Notes: a model not told the origin generated them from the sequence alone. 64,000 bases of DNA from Volvariella volvacea V23 (GCA_000349905.1 KB722737.1:1341763-1405762), one strand, 5' to 3'. Counted from the stretch's first letter, positions 11,401 through 25,668 are shown. A program made the numbers and translations.

Positions 11401-14400
11401 TCCACTGCTCTCCCCTTAGGTTTGGGTCGACTTCGGAGCCACGAGCCACGAACCTTGCGCTTTCTAAAGACCAGCCTAAGCCCACGCCCAATTGTCCTTG
11501 CACCAGTGGCAATCCGAGGCGGCCTGAGATAACCTACTCATATGGGTCTAATCGGAAAAGTCTCTGATAACATCGATTCCACAACGTGACTGCAAGATAG
11601 GATGAGCGTGGTGATGACGTTTCTGATCTATAATGCTTGTAGCGGATGGGGATGCGGATGGCTGGTATTGGTGATGCCCAAAGCCCTGTTTGTGGCCCAG
11701 ACAATGGTCAATGCACGCTTGAACAGGCAACAAGCGCTTCGTGAGCGGAATTCCAGTTCCTGCTCCTTCGACGCCAAAATGGAGCAGTTTGACTGCGTAC
11801 CTTACGAATGCGTATGATTCGCAAATAGCACGGAACAAATTAGTCAGTTGTATATATACAGCTGAGTGGCACTTCCGATTGATACATAGTACAAAAATCC
11901 CGAGCTCCCATGGATTATGACTAGTATAATATGTATGACTTCATGATTTGATGGAGAGGGCATTTAACCTTTTAATTCTATTGCAATTGATTCCATGGAT
12001 GACGCATCGATTGGCGTGTCATGGATAGTCGATGTCGGTGGTACTGGGTATGGTGCCTGCAATTATATCAGTGCTGATCAAACGGATTGGAGTTTTGGAG
12101 CGACATAAGTGCAAGGGGGGGCAGGATATACGTACAGTATCTGCTAAATGCCAAGCAAGGTTATGGCGCAGATTTGGGCATATCGGATTCGCCGTGGTAA
12201 ACGGGATACACGTACACCCATCCAAATGTTTGCTGGAATCATATCAGTATTCTCATATCACATTTGCCCTTTGCATGAAAATGCACATTAACATTCTCGT
12301 GCTATCTCAGTCTCATGCGCATAAACCCTCTAAAATTCCATTTCCATTTCATTTTCCATTAAACAAAGGATATTCCAAGAATCGACAGTTGCGCATACAT
12401 ATCCTATAATTAGCGCACCCTGATTCCCTGAACATCATATCATCATAAGGTATTCCGGATTGCCGTTCTAGTCCGCCGGTGATGCAATCACTATCATCGT
12501 TCTCATCAAGGAAAAGGAAGGGCGCATGCGCGGATACCTGTCCAGGGCAAAGGGTACTCCAGAAGTTAAAACTTGTAAACCCAAGTCGGCATCGCCATGC
12601 ATCGCGTGGTCGATGGTCGATATAAGAAGGCGTGGGTGAATGGTATCAGGGAAACGACCGGAGGTAACTTGCCAACCCCCTCAGGACTCGAGAAATCATG
12701 AGTTTTCGGCAATAACGCACAGATCACAATACGTTGTGCGAGTCCTCGAACGCTAGACAAATTCGTCATCAATATCACTTCAGGGAATTTGTCAGTGCGT
12801 CACGGTGCTACCGCGGCTTCAAAAAGTCGACGTTTCACGATCGAAGATGCGAAAGCTGTTTCCACGTTGCAATGGCAGTGGATCTAGGGGCTTCCTAGGC
12901 AATCGCTCCTCCTCAATCTCGACACCTTTCCAGCAGTGAATTGGGACTCGAGGGCCCGGCTAGGGACGACCAATGACAAAAGAATGCTGTTTATTGTATC
13001 TTGCCGCCGCAGAAGAGTTATGGTGGGACAAAACACGTGCCAGCGGGGTTCGGGCGAGATGGGAGGGCGGAGGCGCGGGAATGCATGTCCATAGTTGGAA
13101 ACTGATGATCTGACACAGCAGTGGCCACAGAAACCCGTAACATCAATAATTTGCGATGCAGCGTGCGTGTACCCGGACATAATTGGTCATGGCGATATCG
13201 GGCGCGCCACTGTATAAGGTAATTGGTGGGGTGATTGGTGGAGATTTCGTGAATTTTTTCTTCTGTTGAAGATGTCAAAGTAGCAACGTAAAAAGAGGCC
13301 ACGCCACACCATGAGCATTTTTAATGTTGGTGCAGCTGATTATGCAAGGTAAAAGGGCCCTGTCGACTCATAGAACAAGGTGGTGGCGTATCGCACTGCA
13401 TCGTATCGTGGCGAATCGAATCGAATCGAATCTTGGACTTGGCCGTGTTGAAATGAGATTCCGACCCTCGTCCTCCCGGGAGGCCCATTGCCTTCGGACT
13501 TGACTTGTTGGGACTTGTTTCGAAGCTTCGTTCAAGTTCCCCTAATGTTGACTAATAACTGCGCTGTAAGAGGAAGAGAGAAACAGCTAATGCGGTGGTG
13601 GCGGTAATCAGATTTATGAACGGCGAACCCCACCGGCCGATAGAGTGACTGTATGCATGGACCAGTGCAGTATCGATGGAGTTGTGGCATTGTATTGCGA
13701 GAGAACCTTTTCTCTTCACGGCAACTCTGGCAGGTTTTGATGGTAGGTGTACGAGATTCGAAAGATTCTAGAACGGCTTTGATAAAAGGACTTCCCCCGT
13801 TGCTCCATAATGGGGTATTGTCACAGACAATCAGTCCTACAATCATTTGGGGTGCGATGTGGACTGCGCATAAAGTTTGGCTTTTATCGCACAAGAAACA
13901 TTCACTGACTGACATGTCAGATTGTGGTGCGATTGAGGGGTGAGAAATGAAGGGCAGGTATTGCGCGCGCTAGGTTCTAGCAGATTACACCTCGAATGTG
14001 TGGGACGCTTCCAGAAAAAAATTATTGGGGGATACCCTGAGTAGATGTACGTTTGCGAATTCAGTTGGGTCTGACTGAGCAATACTGACTCCGAGGATTT
14101 CATAATTGCTGAGAAAAATGTAAAATTAAATGTGCGCCAACAGAAGTTTAGCCCGGTTCCGTGCTCTTCGTTGGAGAATGGTTTGTCCGCAGGGGTGGGG
14201 ATTGGGCACCACAACGACCACACAGGTGTTGCTTGGCTTGTTGCGATGGGCGTTGGAAACGATGGTAGTGCCATGGCATAGGTGGACGCACTCCCCTCGT
14301 CGTCACCGCCGACGAAGCGGCAAAGTCCGAGGAGACGGACCCTGTATGTAAGCGTGACGTGTAACGGTAACATCAAAAATCAAAATATGATCCAATTTGG

Positions 14401-14943
14401 CGCTGTTTGGTTGTTCCGTAAAATGAAGGCCGGGGCGGACCTGTTTCGGTTGGGTTGTTTGGCAGAGTAAATTTGGAGGGGGTCAGAAATGCATCGAGAT
14501 CCGCATCTTGGTAGGGAGAAGATTTGGGGCAAAATATACTTTAGAGCTTGGTGGAGCGACGAAAGGCAGAAATAACGCGGCCGTGTGGCTAGGCGTGGAT
14601 GAGTCAAGGCTGTGTGAGGCGCAAAGGGAGCAGGGGGAGGGAATACTGCAAAAATCGAGGGGAAAATGGGAGCAGGGCCTCGTGTTCAGCGTGTGGATAA
14701 ACAGCCTACCTACGCCCGATCGATATTATAGACTGCTTGGGAAACTGGAACACACATGCCTGATCCCAGTTCCCCTTCTCGGCCCATTTCCCCGCAATCC
14801 CAATCAGCCTTCGCAGTTATTAACCCGCCCCCTCTGCCATTTCCTTGATCCTCCTTTTACCATCCTCAATTTAAACAAAATACCACCTCTCCTCCCCAGC
14901 CCTATATTATCCCCCCTCTCCCAAGCCCTGTAGCCCAGCCATC
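5429..14943. other. Gene-poor stretch, 9.5 kb
   Basis: Only short, overlapping open frames occur here, none with a family signature I recognise and none with a convincing chain of introns. Two places look slightly more protein-like. One is minus strand 10977-10857, a 121-nt segment bounded by good splice sites and encoding 'HLAIVPGTFIGIHAGAAP'. The other is minus strand 6122-5940, with 'TLRVEDLAQEVFERAKKTPM'. A 'cgaat' pentamer is repeated four times at 13412-13431. No transposase, reverse transcriptase or tRNA was visible. Confidence 0.5.
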
Positions 14944-16802
14944 ATGGCAGCACTAGGAGAACTTCACCACCCACAGCCTCTCACATACAGCGCAACCCCC
15001 TCTAGCTCCAGGCCCTCCTCCCGCTCAGAACGCCTGCTAAGAAGCACGCTCCTCCGCGATGAGCTGGAGCGCAATCCCCTGCCGCCGACTCCCTTGACGC
15101 CTCCACCGCCCACCACAGTACCACGTGATCACCACAGCACTGGAAGGACTCATCGCAGGCGACACTCGCATGTCCCCTCCACCGGCAACTCTGCCTCCAA
15201 CTCCCAGTCCGCTGTCCTTCTCAAGCACTACCAATATACACATCCTCACTCCCCCACCTACACACCGCCCCAGACCGCTTCCCCGTATCCGGAGGAGAGC
15301 TCGAGCACAACACAATATGCGCTAGGCAGCTTCCTCTTCCGTTCAGCTATCACCAACCCCTCTGTAGTAGCGTCGCCAGGCCCGTCGAAAAAGCGTTCGG
15401 CGGCCGCGGCAGGCCATTACGATGGTGACCACGAGGACTATTACACATACAACCGCCATCGAAGCATTTCCCCCGCGCCAACGTCTGCGCCAACCCAGCT
15501 GGGCAGACGTCACTCCCTGCGCGAGCGGACGAGTGGTAACCTGAAACGTAACAGCTGTCAGGAAGAGTGCATGGGCATCACGCCCCACGAGCTGGTTTTA
15601 AAGGCGCGCTTGGAACGTGTTCTACACGCGGGTGCTGGCTTTGAGCAGAGAGAATGGAGGCAGCGGGAACAGGAGAGGAGTCTTGAGCGCGAGGAACAGC
15701 CTTTCACCAGATCTCGAAGACAAAGTAACGAGGTACGAGACGAAGAGGATGGCTGGCCGTGGAAAGACCGAGAGGTGAGCAACCTTTTCATTACTTGTCG
15801 TGCCACCATATTTTTTGTCAATTCCTTGCCCCACAACGCTATTAAGGCGTTTTGATGTTTCCGATTCGTCCCCCTGAATTATACATGCTTTGACCGCACA
15901 TTCAACCGGTTGTTGATCAATGCACTTTTTTGTTCTTTGATGCTTTTGTCTTTTATGGTACCGCCCCATTTATTCCTCTAATTTATATATTCCGTCCCGC
16001 TGTGCTTATACCGAACTAACTTTCTATCACTCCTCAACAGAGCAACAGCCCTACGATGCCTACTCCTCCTGGTTCGAACAAACGCTCCAGCGTCCACTCT
16101 ATCGCATCCTCCCACTCTCAGCAGTATCCTCAAACACAAGCACAGCCTTCACACGTTCGCAATAGGAGTAAGACTGATCCTGTGATCTACCCTTCCCATA
16201 TCAAATCGGTAACACAAGGCCAATCATCCACAGGTCCTCTTCCACCCTCTCCTCCGTTGTCCGCTACCAAGCAACAACAGCAACACGAGGCACAGGGCAA
16301 CGCCCTTCTTACTCCTCCCCCAACACCTCCGTCACCAACTCATGGAGGATTACCGCGTTCCTCGCTGGAACACCAGCAGCAACGCCGTCATCATGGCCAT
16401 TCGTCATCGATAGAATCACACTCCCCGCCTTCTTACGATCGTGATCGCCGTGAAGAAGTGACTCGCGACGGACGACGACCTTCTTTGGCAAGACAAAAGT
16501 CTTATTCGCCATCTGCTTCGGATTATTCACATGACTCTTCTTACGGACCCAGTATGGGCAGCAATCGTCCCACGTTCAACGCACGCAAGGCGTCTGAAGC
16601 GTGCAAGGCGATGGAGGGCTACGTGTCCTTCGCCAGCATCGAGGGTCTTGGTGAACCCCCGGAAGATCCTAATAGTCCGACTGATGACGAACGAGAGGGG
16701 AGAAGAGCCGAGAGAGGAAGGGGTATGTGGAGTCTTAGAGGGGTATCGCTCGATTGGAGAAAACTCCTAGGAGGGTCTACGGGAACAGGGAAAGAGGAAT
16801 GA
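14944..16802 (+). CDS. Ser/Pro-rich fungal protein of unknown function
   Basis: Two exons, 14944-15774 and 16041-16802, give 530 residues. The intron (GTGAGC...CAACAG) is 266 nt, long for this window. The start lies in a good context (atcATGGCAGC) after a pyrimidine-rich leader. Most of the protein is low-complexity Ser, Pro, Thr, His and Gln, as expected of a disordered regulatory protein. Two better-conserved-looking patches stand out: 'ITPHELVLKARLERVLHAG' just before the intron-proximal charged region, and a C-terminal patch 'FNARKASEACKAMEGYVSF' followed by 'SLRGVSLDWRKLLGG'. No enzyme motif, membrane segment or signal peptide is present. I do not recognise a named family. An alternative splice within the long intron is possible. 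Confidence 0.8.
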
Positions 16803-19800
16803 GAAACTCGTAAGAGCCTTGTGTCCTCCCCCCTTCCTCCCTTCTCTTCTGGTTACTCCGCCCCAACACACTTCATCACCCCACGCCGTCTCTGGGTCTT
16901 CTTGCCCTCGTTTCATTCAGTTCATTAATGATTTCCATCATCTATGCACCGGGTTCTGCGCTTCCTTTTAATATGTATCATTTATATGGGATTTTGCTGG
17001 TCTTCTTCTCCACTTCTTCTCTCGCCTTCATGCCTAATATTATGCACCTCCCTCCTTCTCTTCTTCTTTCCCTTCACACCGCCCATTCCCCTTCCCATTG
17101 CCGCCCCCTTGTCCCTTATTTCCTTGTTCTTTATTGCTCTTATTCTTCTTATTTCTTAGACCGTCTCTTTATATCGGTGTTTTTGTCTTTTTGGTCACGA
17201 CGATTAGAAGGCGTCGGTAAACCAATACATGTACCTGACGCACTACCCGTCGTGTTTAACGTGTTTTCATAATCCACTACCCTTGTTACAACAGCCAATT
17301 GAACGACACACGACGCTCGTTTTTGTTTACATACTTACTATCCATGAATCATGAATCTGACTCTAGATATGTAGCTCGTCTAATTCAACTCTCTTGATGA
17401 AATGAAATGTAAATGATAAACGTTTAAACTCTTATGAATGCCTGTTGTATGTGCCTTCCGCGTTGCTGTACAGTACACGAGTCGACGCGGCCGGGTTGGA
17501 CTCAGCCGGGTCTCGACCTCAGGCTGTGGCTTTGGTGTTCGAGTCACTTCGACTCCCTACCTCCCTTGGGCACTCAGCACATCAACACCTGCCATGGCTC
17601 ATGGTGATGGGTTCATCCACCGCCAATGGCAGGAGTCAAGTCCCCTGCTGCGTTGACGTAAGTGCGCTGGCACAATCGATACGACGATCACGGCGCCCGA
17701 AGCACCCCGGTTTCAACGTTAACGCTTGTCAACTGCTGCTTATCACCACTGCCACCCACCTAGTACCGCCCTACCACTTTTTTGCCTCCAACGCAAAACT
17801 CTGTGAAGCTTTCGTGGTGATCGATGCTTGGTTGTGTGAACGCCAGATTCAGACCGTGACGGGGACCCAGGCCCACGATCGTAAGGCAGTCTAGGTATGT
17901 TGACTTACATACATTGGCCAAGTAGTCACGGTATAGGTCATCAACCTCACCGTGTCAGCAAGCAAGTTATGGTCTTGTACATATCCAACTATTCCTCCAT
18001 TCCGCAAGAATCAAAAGGAGTACCAATCCAGCCGGGTGTCGGGGACGGTCAACACAAAAACGCCTTCTTTCACCTATCGCGGAAGCCCATCTGCTCACGC
18101 CCCCGCGCGTGGAAGCGTGCGTGACCTTCAAGACATCCTAGACTGAAGACGGCGACGATCATCCGGCACAAAAAAGGTGTTGGTGCCGCTAGCGCGAACG
18201 ACGGGGTGCGTGACTTCGGTCACCAAAAGTCGTACCCCCGGTCATTGCCCACTTGGGGTTTCCGGGATTTTGGCTCGACTCGACTGGACTCGAATATCAT
18301 TTGGGGTGCGTGCATATAGTCCCCTTCCTTTCGCTTACCCCCTTGGACTTTGGTGGTTGCGTGTGGGGGAAGGAAGGAGGGACGCTTCTGCTGATCATAC
18401 TGGTGCTATCTACGCCACACCATGCACTAGCTGCTATCGTAGTACTGGCATTCAAGCGGCGGCGGCCTGCCAGCCAGTAAAAGTGCCAGTATCGTGGCCG
18501 AGCTCGTTCTCGTCATTCGGTCACGTTCCCACCAAAAACTTTTTCTTCTCTTCTGCCAGTGTTCTGTGTGATTTCCGGATCTTGGCTTGTGAGACCAGTT
18601 ACCCAGCTACCAGCGCCGGTACCAGTAACACGGCTGGCTTTGGGCCTTGGAGTGGACTTCTGACGGGGACGTCAAAGGCGTTGTTTGGTATTAAACGGTG
18701 GCCCCATGGCCCCAGTTCGAGTTGGTCACGCGTCTGGTTGGTGCCAGTGGATTTTGGGTCCATTGGCGTGGGTCGCAGACTGGCATCAACGCCACCGCTT
18801 CAGGTTGGCACTTGAAGAAGAAAACTAGAAGCCTTAAAACTCGTAAACCTGACTGCAGGTGTCGGGGTTCGGGCATAGGTTATGATGTCGTACTGTATAA
18901 TAGTGTATTACAGTCCTGAGCAGACGTGTACATGACCGTGGTCAGCTGGTTCGTTAGGTGAGATTATAAGGCACCAAGAATTACTCGTGGATCAATGGTG
19001 ATCGATGTTCTCAGACTCTTGGAAAAAGTGTATACGATCTGTGTAATACGTTCCTTCGCTCGGGTTTATGATGAGTTCTAGATACTTGGTCCCAGCATCA
19101 AGTGTATGTTTCCAAGCCGCAATTACTGCTAGTTCGATTATGTATGTCAGTTCTCATACTCATTTAGATCTAGGCATTGATGGGCCTGAGTGTGATTACA
19201 TCCTTTAATATTAATGCGCTGTCAGACTTGTCAAGACGGGTGTCATTTCTGATTTATGATGCATATGTACGTGCGTACACTTTAATGGGTACCACCACCG
19301 TACTGTATCAGTAGCAGTGACGCGGGCACAAATAGACTATGGCTTTAATTAGGACTGAGCATGTTTTGAATAACTTCCCTTTCCCAAAGGGCTCAGTAAT
19401 GTCCCGATAGACTCGAACTGAAGCTTAACCGAATTTATGTTCTGGAATGACGCTAAAAAATTCCGTAGGACGTCATTGATTTGTGCGATAAAATGCATAT
19501 GCGCCAGTGATAAAGAACTTTGACCTTGGAGAGGTTGAGCTACTTGTGCCACAAGCAAAACGACACTTATTGACATAATACGCTTCACTCGCAAAGGTGC
19601 CAGTGTTCCATCACTATCAAGCCCCTTGGGGCTCTGACGAAACACTCATCCACTCGCCAGCAGCAGAAACAACGGAAACGCTATACATCATCCACACCCT
19701 GAACTCATACGTGCGTCAACGCGCGCACTGTCTCGGAGTTGCCTTTTTCTTTGTTATCTGCCCAAGTGCTCTGCGCTTCCGTTGTTCTCGAGCTTCCAAC

Positions 19801-22800
19801 ACGGACCTTCTCTTGTTGTCACAGGTTTCAGAATGAAATGACGGACGGGACTCCTAAAGACGTCATATGCGCTGCAGGGTTAATATATCATTCCTAGCAT
19901 CCCTTAAATGGATATCAGAGTACATTCCTCCCGCCGCCAGCCCGCCGTATCGTCCCTCCGAGCCACGGTCCCTTTGGCCCGCCCTCCCTCGGCCCCCTGT
20001 TCGGACCTCGCACTGACACCAGCGCTGTGGGCGGTGTGCACGCATACCTATATGCGGAAACCTCAATGATGACTTGGGTAGAGATCTTATTGCGCAGATT
20101 TTGTCGTTAATTAGGGTGCTGCGCTTAATTGGAATGAACACTACTAACAACAGGAGACGTGGCTCGCTGCTATTGCATGTAACCCCGGAGGCTAGGTTTA
20201 CACGTGGATACCCCACACTATCGTGCCTGACACACTCCCTGCGGTGATCATGAAGGCAACTTGAAGAGAAGGTGTGATTAGTTGACTGCCACTGTCGGTG
20301 GCCTGTAGGGAATGTCACCGGCTAGCTGGTGCCAGTGTCAGGGTATTCTGATGGAAACACAGGCTGTTGAGGAGCCCGTCAGTTCTCTGCTGAGCCTTAA
20401 GCTTGACATCAGTAGGAGTCAATCAACATTCGATGAGGGATTTAATGGAAGACTACTGATGGAATGTTTGCCGTCGATGAGAGGGTTTCGCGTTAGAAGA
20501 GAGGTGGAATGGATGCCCTTCGATGAGGGATTTTCTTGTTCTTACCATTCTTGGTGATACCACGCCTGTCGTATCATCCTAAGAGGGTTTAGTACTTCCC
20601 ACTGTCATGAGAGTTTCTACCTTGTGTGCTAGCATTCCAAGACACTGATATCAGTGCGAATACATTCACACCATCCTGGGACTTGCACAAGCATGCAGTG
20701 CCATTGAGTTCTGCGGCAGAGCTCTCCACAATCGAATAGTTGGATTCAATTGTACCCCGCATCTTCCAAGAGTAGGAACTTTGCGTCAAAGAATCCCCAT
20801 TCGACTTCAGGGCGTGCCCTGGCAATTATAACAATTCTACCCCTCCAACCCCGCCGAACATGCGCCCAGCCTCCTTTCGTAAATTCACATGACACGTCGA
20901 CGGCATGCTCAGCAGAGCTATATGGGTAAACCCCACTATCGCAGCAAGGAGATTGGTCTAGAATGGGATAAAAACCACGTACGCTACGTTACGAGGGCTT
21001 GAAACTCCGTCTCGGAATCTTCCACTTTACAATTGTATGCCTTCGCGAGCTTGGCCGCAATTGTTATCTTTCGCCTCCTAACTTCCAGCGAACGAATGGT
21101 CCCTGCCCAATATGCTCTCTGCACCTCATTGCCCTGTACTCGGTGCCTCAAGGCTTCATTCATCGTTCGGCGTGATAACCTCACTTTAAGCGCCGTATTA
21201 TCGGAGGTTCATCTATTCTAGTATTCGCGATAAAACTGGTTACTATGAGCTGTGCGTCATCACAAGCGCCAAATCGCCGCGTTATCACATCTTTGGAAGC
21301 GTATCGACGATTCTGGGCTCTCCAGATCCGCGAAGAAATTCTCGATATACTTAATGGTCTTACGCCTCCGGCACTGATGTGGCCCTGATGAATGGGGGAA
21401 TTTTGCACCCCCTGTTCGACTGCGTGCATAAGAAGTGGACGGCTTTATTGCCTCGATGGTTGCCTCACTGCAAGTTGGTCGATTGTACTGCTTGACGAGA
21501 TCACGGCCCCGTCATCGATCCGATGTTATCCTCCACAAAGAACTTTGCATGCTTCCTCCCGGCCCGAGGGGGATGTGAAGGGGTGGGACATCGCGAAGCT
21601 GATAAACCAGCACATTCTCCGCCATGCAGGCAAATGCCAGTACCATCTTGGTCAACTTCATACAAGACGAAAATCACAACGCTGCGGTGCGCTTCCATTG
21701 CATCATCATTGATGGCCCTGCGTTGACTCATTGAAAATCAAAGGCGGGCATAACACGCACACGTGTCCGCAGCGAGGCGCATTTGTGCGCTCCTACTGCA
21801 CGCCTCGTTCTAGGCGCAACCACAGTTTCATCAGTCTGCCGGTCGGGATAGGGGAATGGTGATGAGGTGGGTTGTTTGATTGTTTTAAATCCGGTAATCT
21901 TGATTTTACTCGGAATTACTACCGGGTTTTTAACGGGCTACAACCGTATCGTCGAACAGGCTCAACATCAAGAATCGCCGCTTTTGGGCCATTGAGGCTT
22001 GAGCTTGATGAGCAAACACGTCCTAGTAAGCGCGCCCAGAAGGTGCCGATGCACATGCCCTCGACATGTGTCGCTTTCCATCATTCTTGCACTTCGCGCA
22101 AGTGGTCATGGCAGTCTGCTGGATAGAATGCTTGGAAGAGCGGCGAAAGCTTAACTGATTGTTGGTATCACGATTTGCACTTGTCGTACCGTGATAAGTA
22201 TAGATACATGCTAGCGCTATACCACATATGACTTACCCTTCATGATCTTACATCAACCAGGCAACTTCAGGGGGCCCGCTCTACCAACTGATATACCACG
22301 CAGACCATACAACATGTCACCAGAATAGACTATATTGGTGATTATGAAACAGCGCGTCCTCTAACAATAACTTTCCGTCCAATTATACACTTCGGGTTCA
22401 ATTATACACTTCGGGTTACACTTACTTACGACCAAGGGCATAGGGGATCCATTTTGGTCTTGGCTTCTTCAACCTTGGTTAGCGGACGAACGGGTGATGT
22501 GACTGCGTTGTGAATGAAATCACGCACCACCTATTCCAGCATCTGGCCATCCGCTTGTTCGAATTGTAGCATCGGATATTGCCCAAAGCTGTGCGGAAGT
22601 GATGATCATCCTCCGACGATGCGGGGAGCCACTCTTCAAATGAACTCCATCCCGAATCAAGTAATTTCGCTCCCTAGGGCTCCCGACTCGTTCAAAAAGG
22701 TGGATTGCTCAAACTCAATCGCGGTCGATTTGCATTCCGGGATCCTCGCCTCTCATTTCTCCTCCGACCAAGCTCCATCAGGCGCCATTTCGGGACTCCG

Positions 22801-23310
22801 AGACGAAGACGACAACTCGCAACTGGTCGTGTGCATCCACACGTCCTCGTCAATCATATATGATAAGGATTTTGATTTTTGATCCACCCGGTGTTACGAC
22901 TGAAATACGGATACCATGGATAGAAGCTTCCGGGCCTTCGATTCGGATTACCAGCGGCGCAGATTGTCGGCGTCGGGTGCCTATGCAGTGTGATTCGAGG
23001 GGTTTTCGCCATTAGTGCCGTTTTAACGTAGGATTGAGTTAAACTTCAATCAGTATTCCGCGCTCTTTTAAGCAGTTGAAGTCCTTTAATTGGAGTTAGC
23101 CATTCTTAAATCGTGAGGCGTGTGGCGTTGTGGGGATTTGGAGAACACCTGGCGTCTTGCTCATAGTTGGGTAAAGAAGTGGTCAATTATATCATTTCAT
23201 ACTCAACATTTGTGTGGGCCATTGCCGTGAGCAGCTAAGTGGAGCAAAACTTACGATCAGTCGCGCGCAGGGCAATTAAGTCAGAGCCAATAGCGTAATA
23301 TATCAATTAA
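16803..23310. other. Gene-poor stretch, 6.5 kb
   Basis: The first 450 bases are pyrimidine-rich and probably the 3' UTR and terminator of the preceding gene. Beyond that I see only short open frames, the longest being 212 codons at 18177-18815. These lack splice context and family motifs. A patch at 17440-18900 looks GC-richer than its surroundings. Two copies of 'ttcgatgagggattt' lie about 90 bp apart near 20430 and 20520. I see no RNA gene or complete mobile element. Confidence 0.45.
22380..22417. repeat. Tandem 19-bp direct repeat
   Basis: The 19-mer 'caattatacacttcgggtt' occurs twice, head to tail, with no mismatch. It lies in a gene-poor stretch. Two copies are too few to call a satellite. 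Confidence 0.9.
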
Positions 23311-25421
23311 TTAAGAAAAATCCCACAATTTGATACTAGAATCAATAGCTGTGGGTCTCAAACCCTTTTCGATTGAGTGGACGACTTTTGCTTGTTTTAT
23401 TTCTTCAACTTTGTCACTACCGTCGTCCCCGCCCCTGTGATTCCGACTGATACACTCTAAGTCTTCAGCATCTGACTCCGTATCCGGGTTTGAATCCGAA
23501 TCATCATCGTCAAGGTCAAAGTGTCTCGATCCAGATACTGACAACAAGGTCGCCGTAATGGGGTGGAATGATACAGAACCAACCGCGTCTTCATTGTATG
23601 AGTCGAAGAGAACATTAGTTGTGGTTGGAAAAGCGGTACAATTCATATATACCTTCATGCCCGGAAAACTCTAACCTTGGCACAACTCGACCTGGCATTG
23701 GCGCTTGTGAGGTAGAGCCATTATGGCCTCCAGGTGTGTCAGGGTTCATAGCATGGTCCGACACCACGACCGTAGGGGCATTGGTATCTTGTATTGGGTC
23801 TCCGAGGTCAAAAATCGAAACAATCCCGAGCTATATTATAAAGAAAGATATTCAATAAGAGCGAACATGAGAATAAACGAGGAGGAATCTTGCGCTTGCT
23901 TACCTGATCACCGACTCCCAACAGTCTTCCACCGAGCTCAATATCAAACCTCATCCTCTGATTCGTCCAAATTCTCTCCTTATCCTTAGCAGGACTAACG
24001 CTGACACTGGTACTCGTGCCCATACTCGTGTCTGAAGAGTTAGGCCGAATAAGGATCTCGATTGGATCGTCAACATTGGAGCGTAAATCCCATGCATATA
24101 TGTCTGAATGACGACGGAACGAAGCATATAGGATATGTGGACGCATCGGATTAAATTGAATCTGTGAGAGATTATGCAAATGTCAGTGCATGTAGAAGAA
24201 GAACGGCGATCAAGATGAGAATACTGCACACCTGTGAAACCCCAGCTCTCGGTCCACCACCAACGAACATCATAGGATTGATATTTACAACATCAGTGCC
24301 ATTCAATGTTTTGCCATCCTGGCCTGGCGAAACCGACTCGTGGTCGTTGTTGAAGATGGCAATGTTGCCTCCTTGAACAGGAGACAAACTACCCACTGCG
24401 AACAGATCTGATGATGGAGATTCATAGGAGGGCGTAAATGCAATGGATGATAGCAGCCCTGTAGTCGATGAGTTAAGGAGAGAACGTGGAATCAGTGAGC
24501 AGAGTATTGATACCTTTCAGACCATCTTTACTCTTCTTTGAAGGGACGGTGTGCAATCTTAATCCTTTTCCAGGTCGAGAAACATCAAAGACCTCTATCG
24601 CATCTTCAAATGTGCAATATAGACTGGAGTCGTTCGTTCAATTTCGGAGAATGAGATAAATGAACGATGGAATCACCGTTGTGCAGTAAGGTTGAATGCC
24701 AAACAATGTGGAGCAATTTGTCGCTCACGATGATCCACAATGCTATATGACGCTCGTAACTGCATATGTCAAAATGAAATAGGAGAAATCAGATCGAAAG
24801 ACAATGAACTCCAGACCTTGGCGAATAGTGCAAGGCAAAGTGTTAAGAAGCCGACAACTCACCCTTCCGTCATTCGCGTCTAATAGTTTCACAGGTGCCT
24901 CACGCACTGATGCGACGAAACAGTAGGTTGAGGGTTCGTGGGCGGACGCTGTCGGATACCATGCATAATCTATGACTGGTGAGGCTTGCCTGAAAATTTT
25001 AGTGTCTACATTCTTCGCAGGTATTGGCGTAGTCGTCGATTTCTGGCTAAAACTTGGACCTGTAATCGGTCCTAGAAGTTCATTGGGACTGTACGAGACA
25101 AGTTGGAATGAAGGGGTTTTCTGCTCGGGTCAATTGATTCGCTACAAGCAAGGTCTCAAACGTGAATACGTACACTTTTGTAACATGCAAGCTTCCATCC
25201 TCCATGTGGGTTATGAAAGACGAACCGTCTGGAGACCTAAACGAGTGTGGACGAACATGGATAAGGTTGTGAACATGCAGTGAATTGCGAACATACCACT
25301 TAGCAGATCTCGAGAAATCATGTTTTGAGCTACTTGAAGGGATTGTCGAATGCTTGAGGGTAGGTGGTGCAGATATATCGTACTTTGGTGGTGCCCAGAC
25401 ATTCTCGTAGTTGAAGTCCAT
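23311..25421 (-). CDS. TCAB1/WRAP53-like WD-repeat protein
   Basis: Nine exons join in phase to 515 residues: 25421-25297, 25236-25174, 25088-24863, 24759-24677, 24623-24514, 24458-24232, 24161-23904, 23830-23653, 23588-23311. All eight introns are GT-AG. The order of blades follows the animal telomerase Cajal-body protein. It starts with 'KWSPDGSSFITHMEDGSLHV', then 'IDYAWYP' and 'CFVASVREAPVKLLDANDG', then 'QIAPHCLAFN' and 'ISSIAFTP'-type blades, and 'RMRFDIELGG'. It ends with 'DAVGSVSFHPITATLLSVSG', an acidic insert, and 'SIKLWDFS'. Human TCAB1 binds CAB-box RNAs and brings telomerase RNA to Cajal bodies; a fungal homologue would likely bind small nuclear RNP components (Swt21-like). The upstream frame is closed by TGA 27 bases before the ATG. 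Any further 5' exon would lie where block B now starts. Confidence 0.85.
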
Positions 25422-25668
25422 ATCAACCTCAGGCTCTTCCCGTCCTCAGCCACAAATTATGGGATTAGATAAGCAGAGATCTCAGGTAAGCTGCTGTGGC
25501 GTGGTCACGCTCACAGCACCACTCGAACACTGGCATCAGCAACTTGAAAGCAATGGTGAGTAATAAATCCCGCCATCGAACTAAAAAGGAGCACCAATAA
25601 TTCTGTAACACCACAACTCCAGCTTACTTTGATACCTTGAACAGGACTCAACACCGTCTCAATCACGA

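Noticed and set aside
18177..18815. 212-codon plus-strand frame in the gene-poor region
   Set aside because: Amino-acid composition follows the local GC-rich repeats of short motifs, no family pattern, no plausible introns or upstream promoter context.
19863..20318. 151-codon minus-strand frame
   Set aside because: Composition without pattern and no splice or family support; treated as chance.
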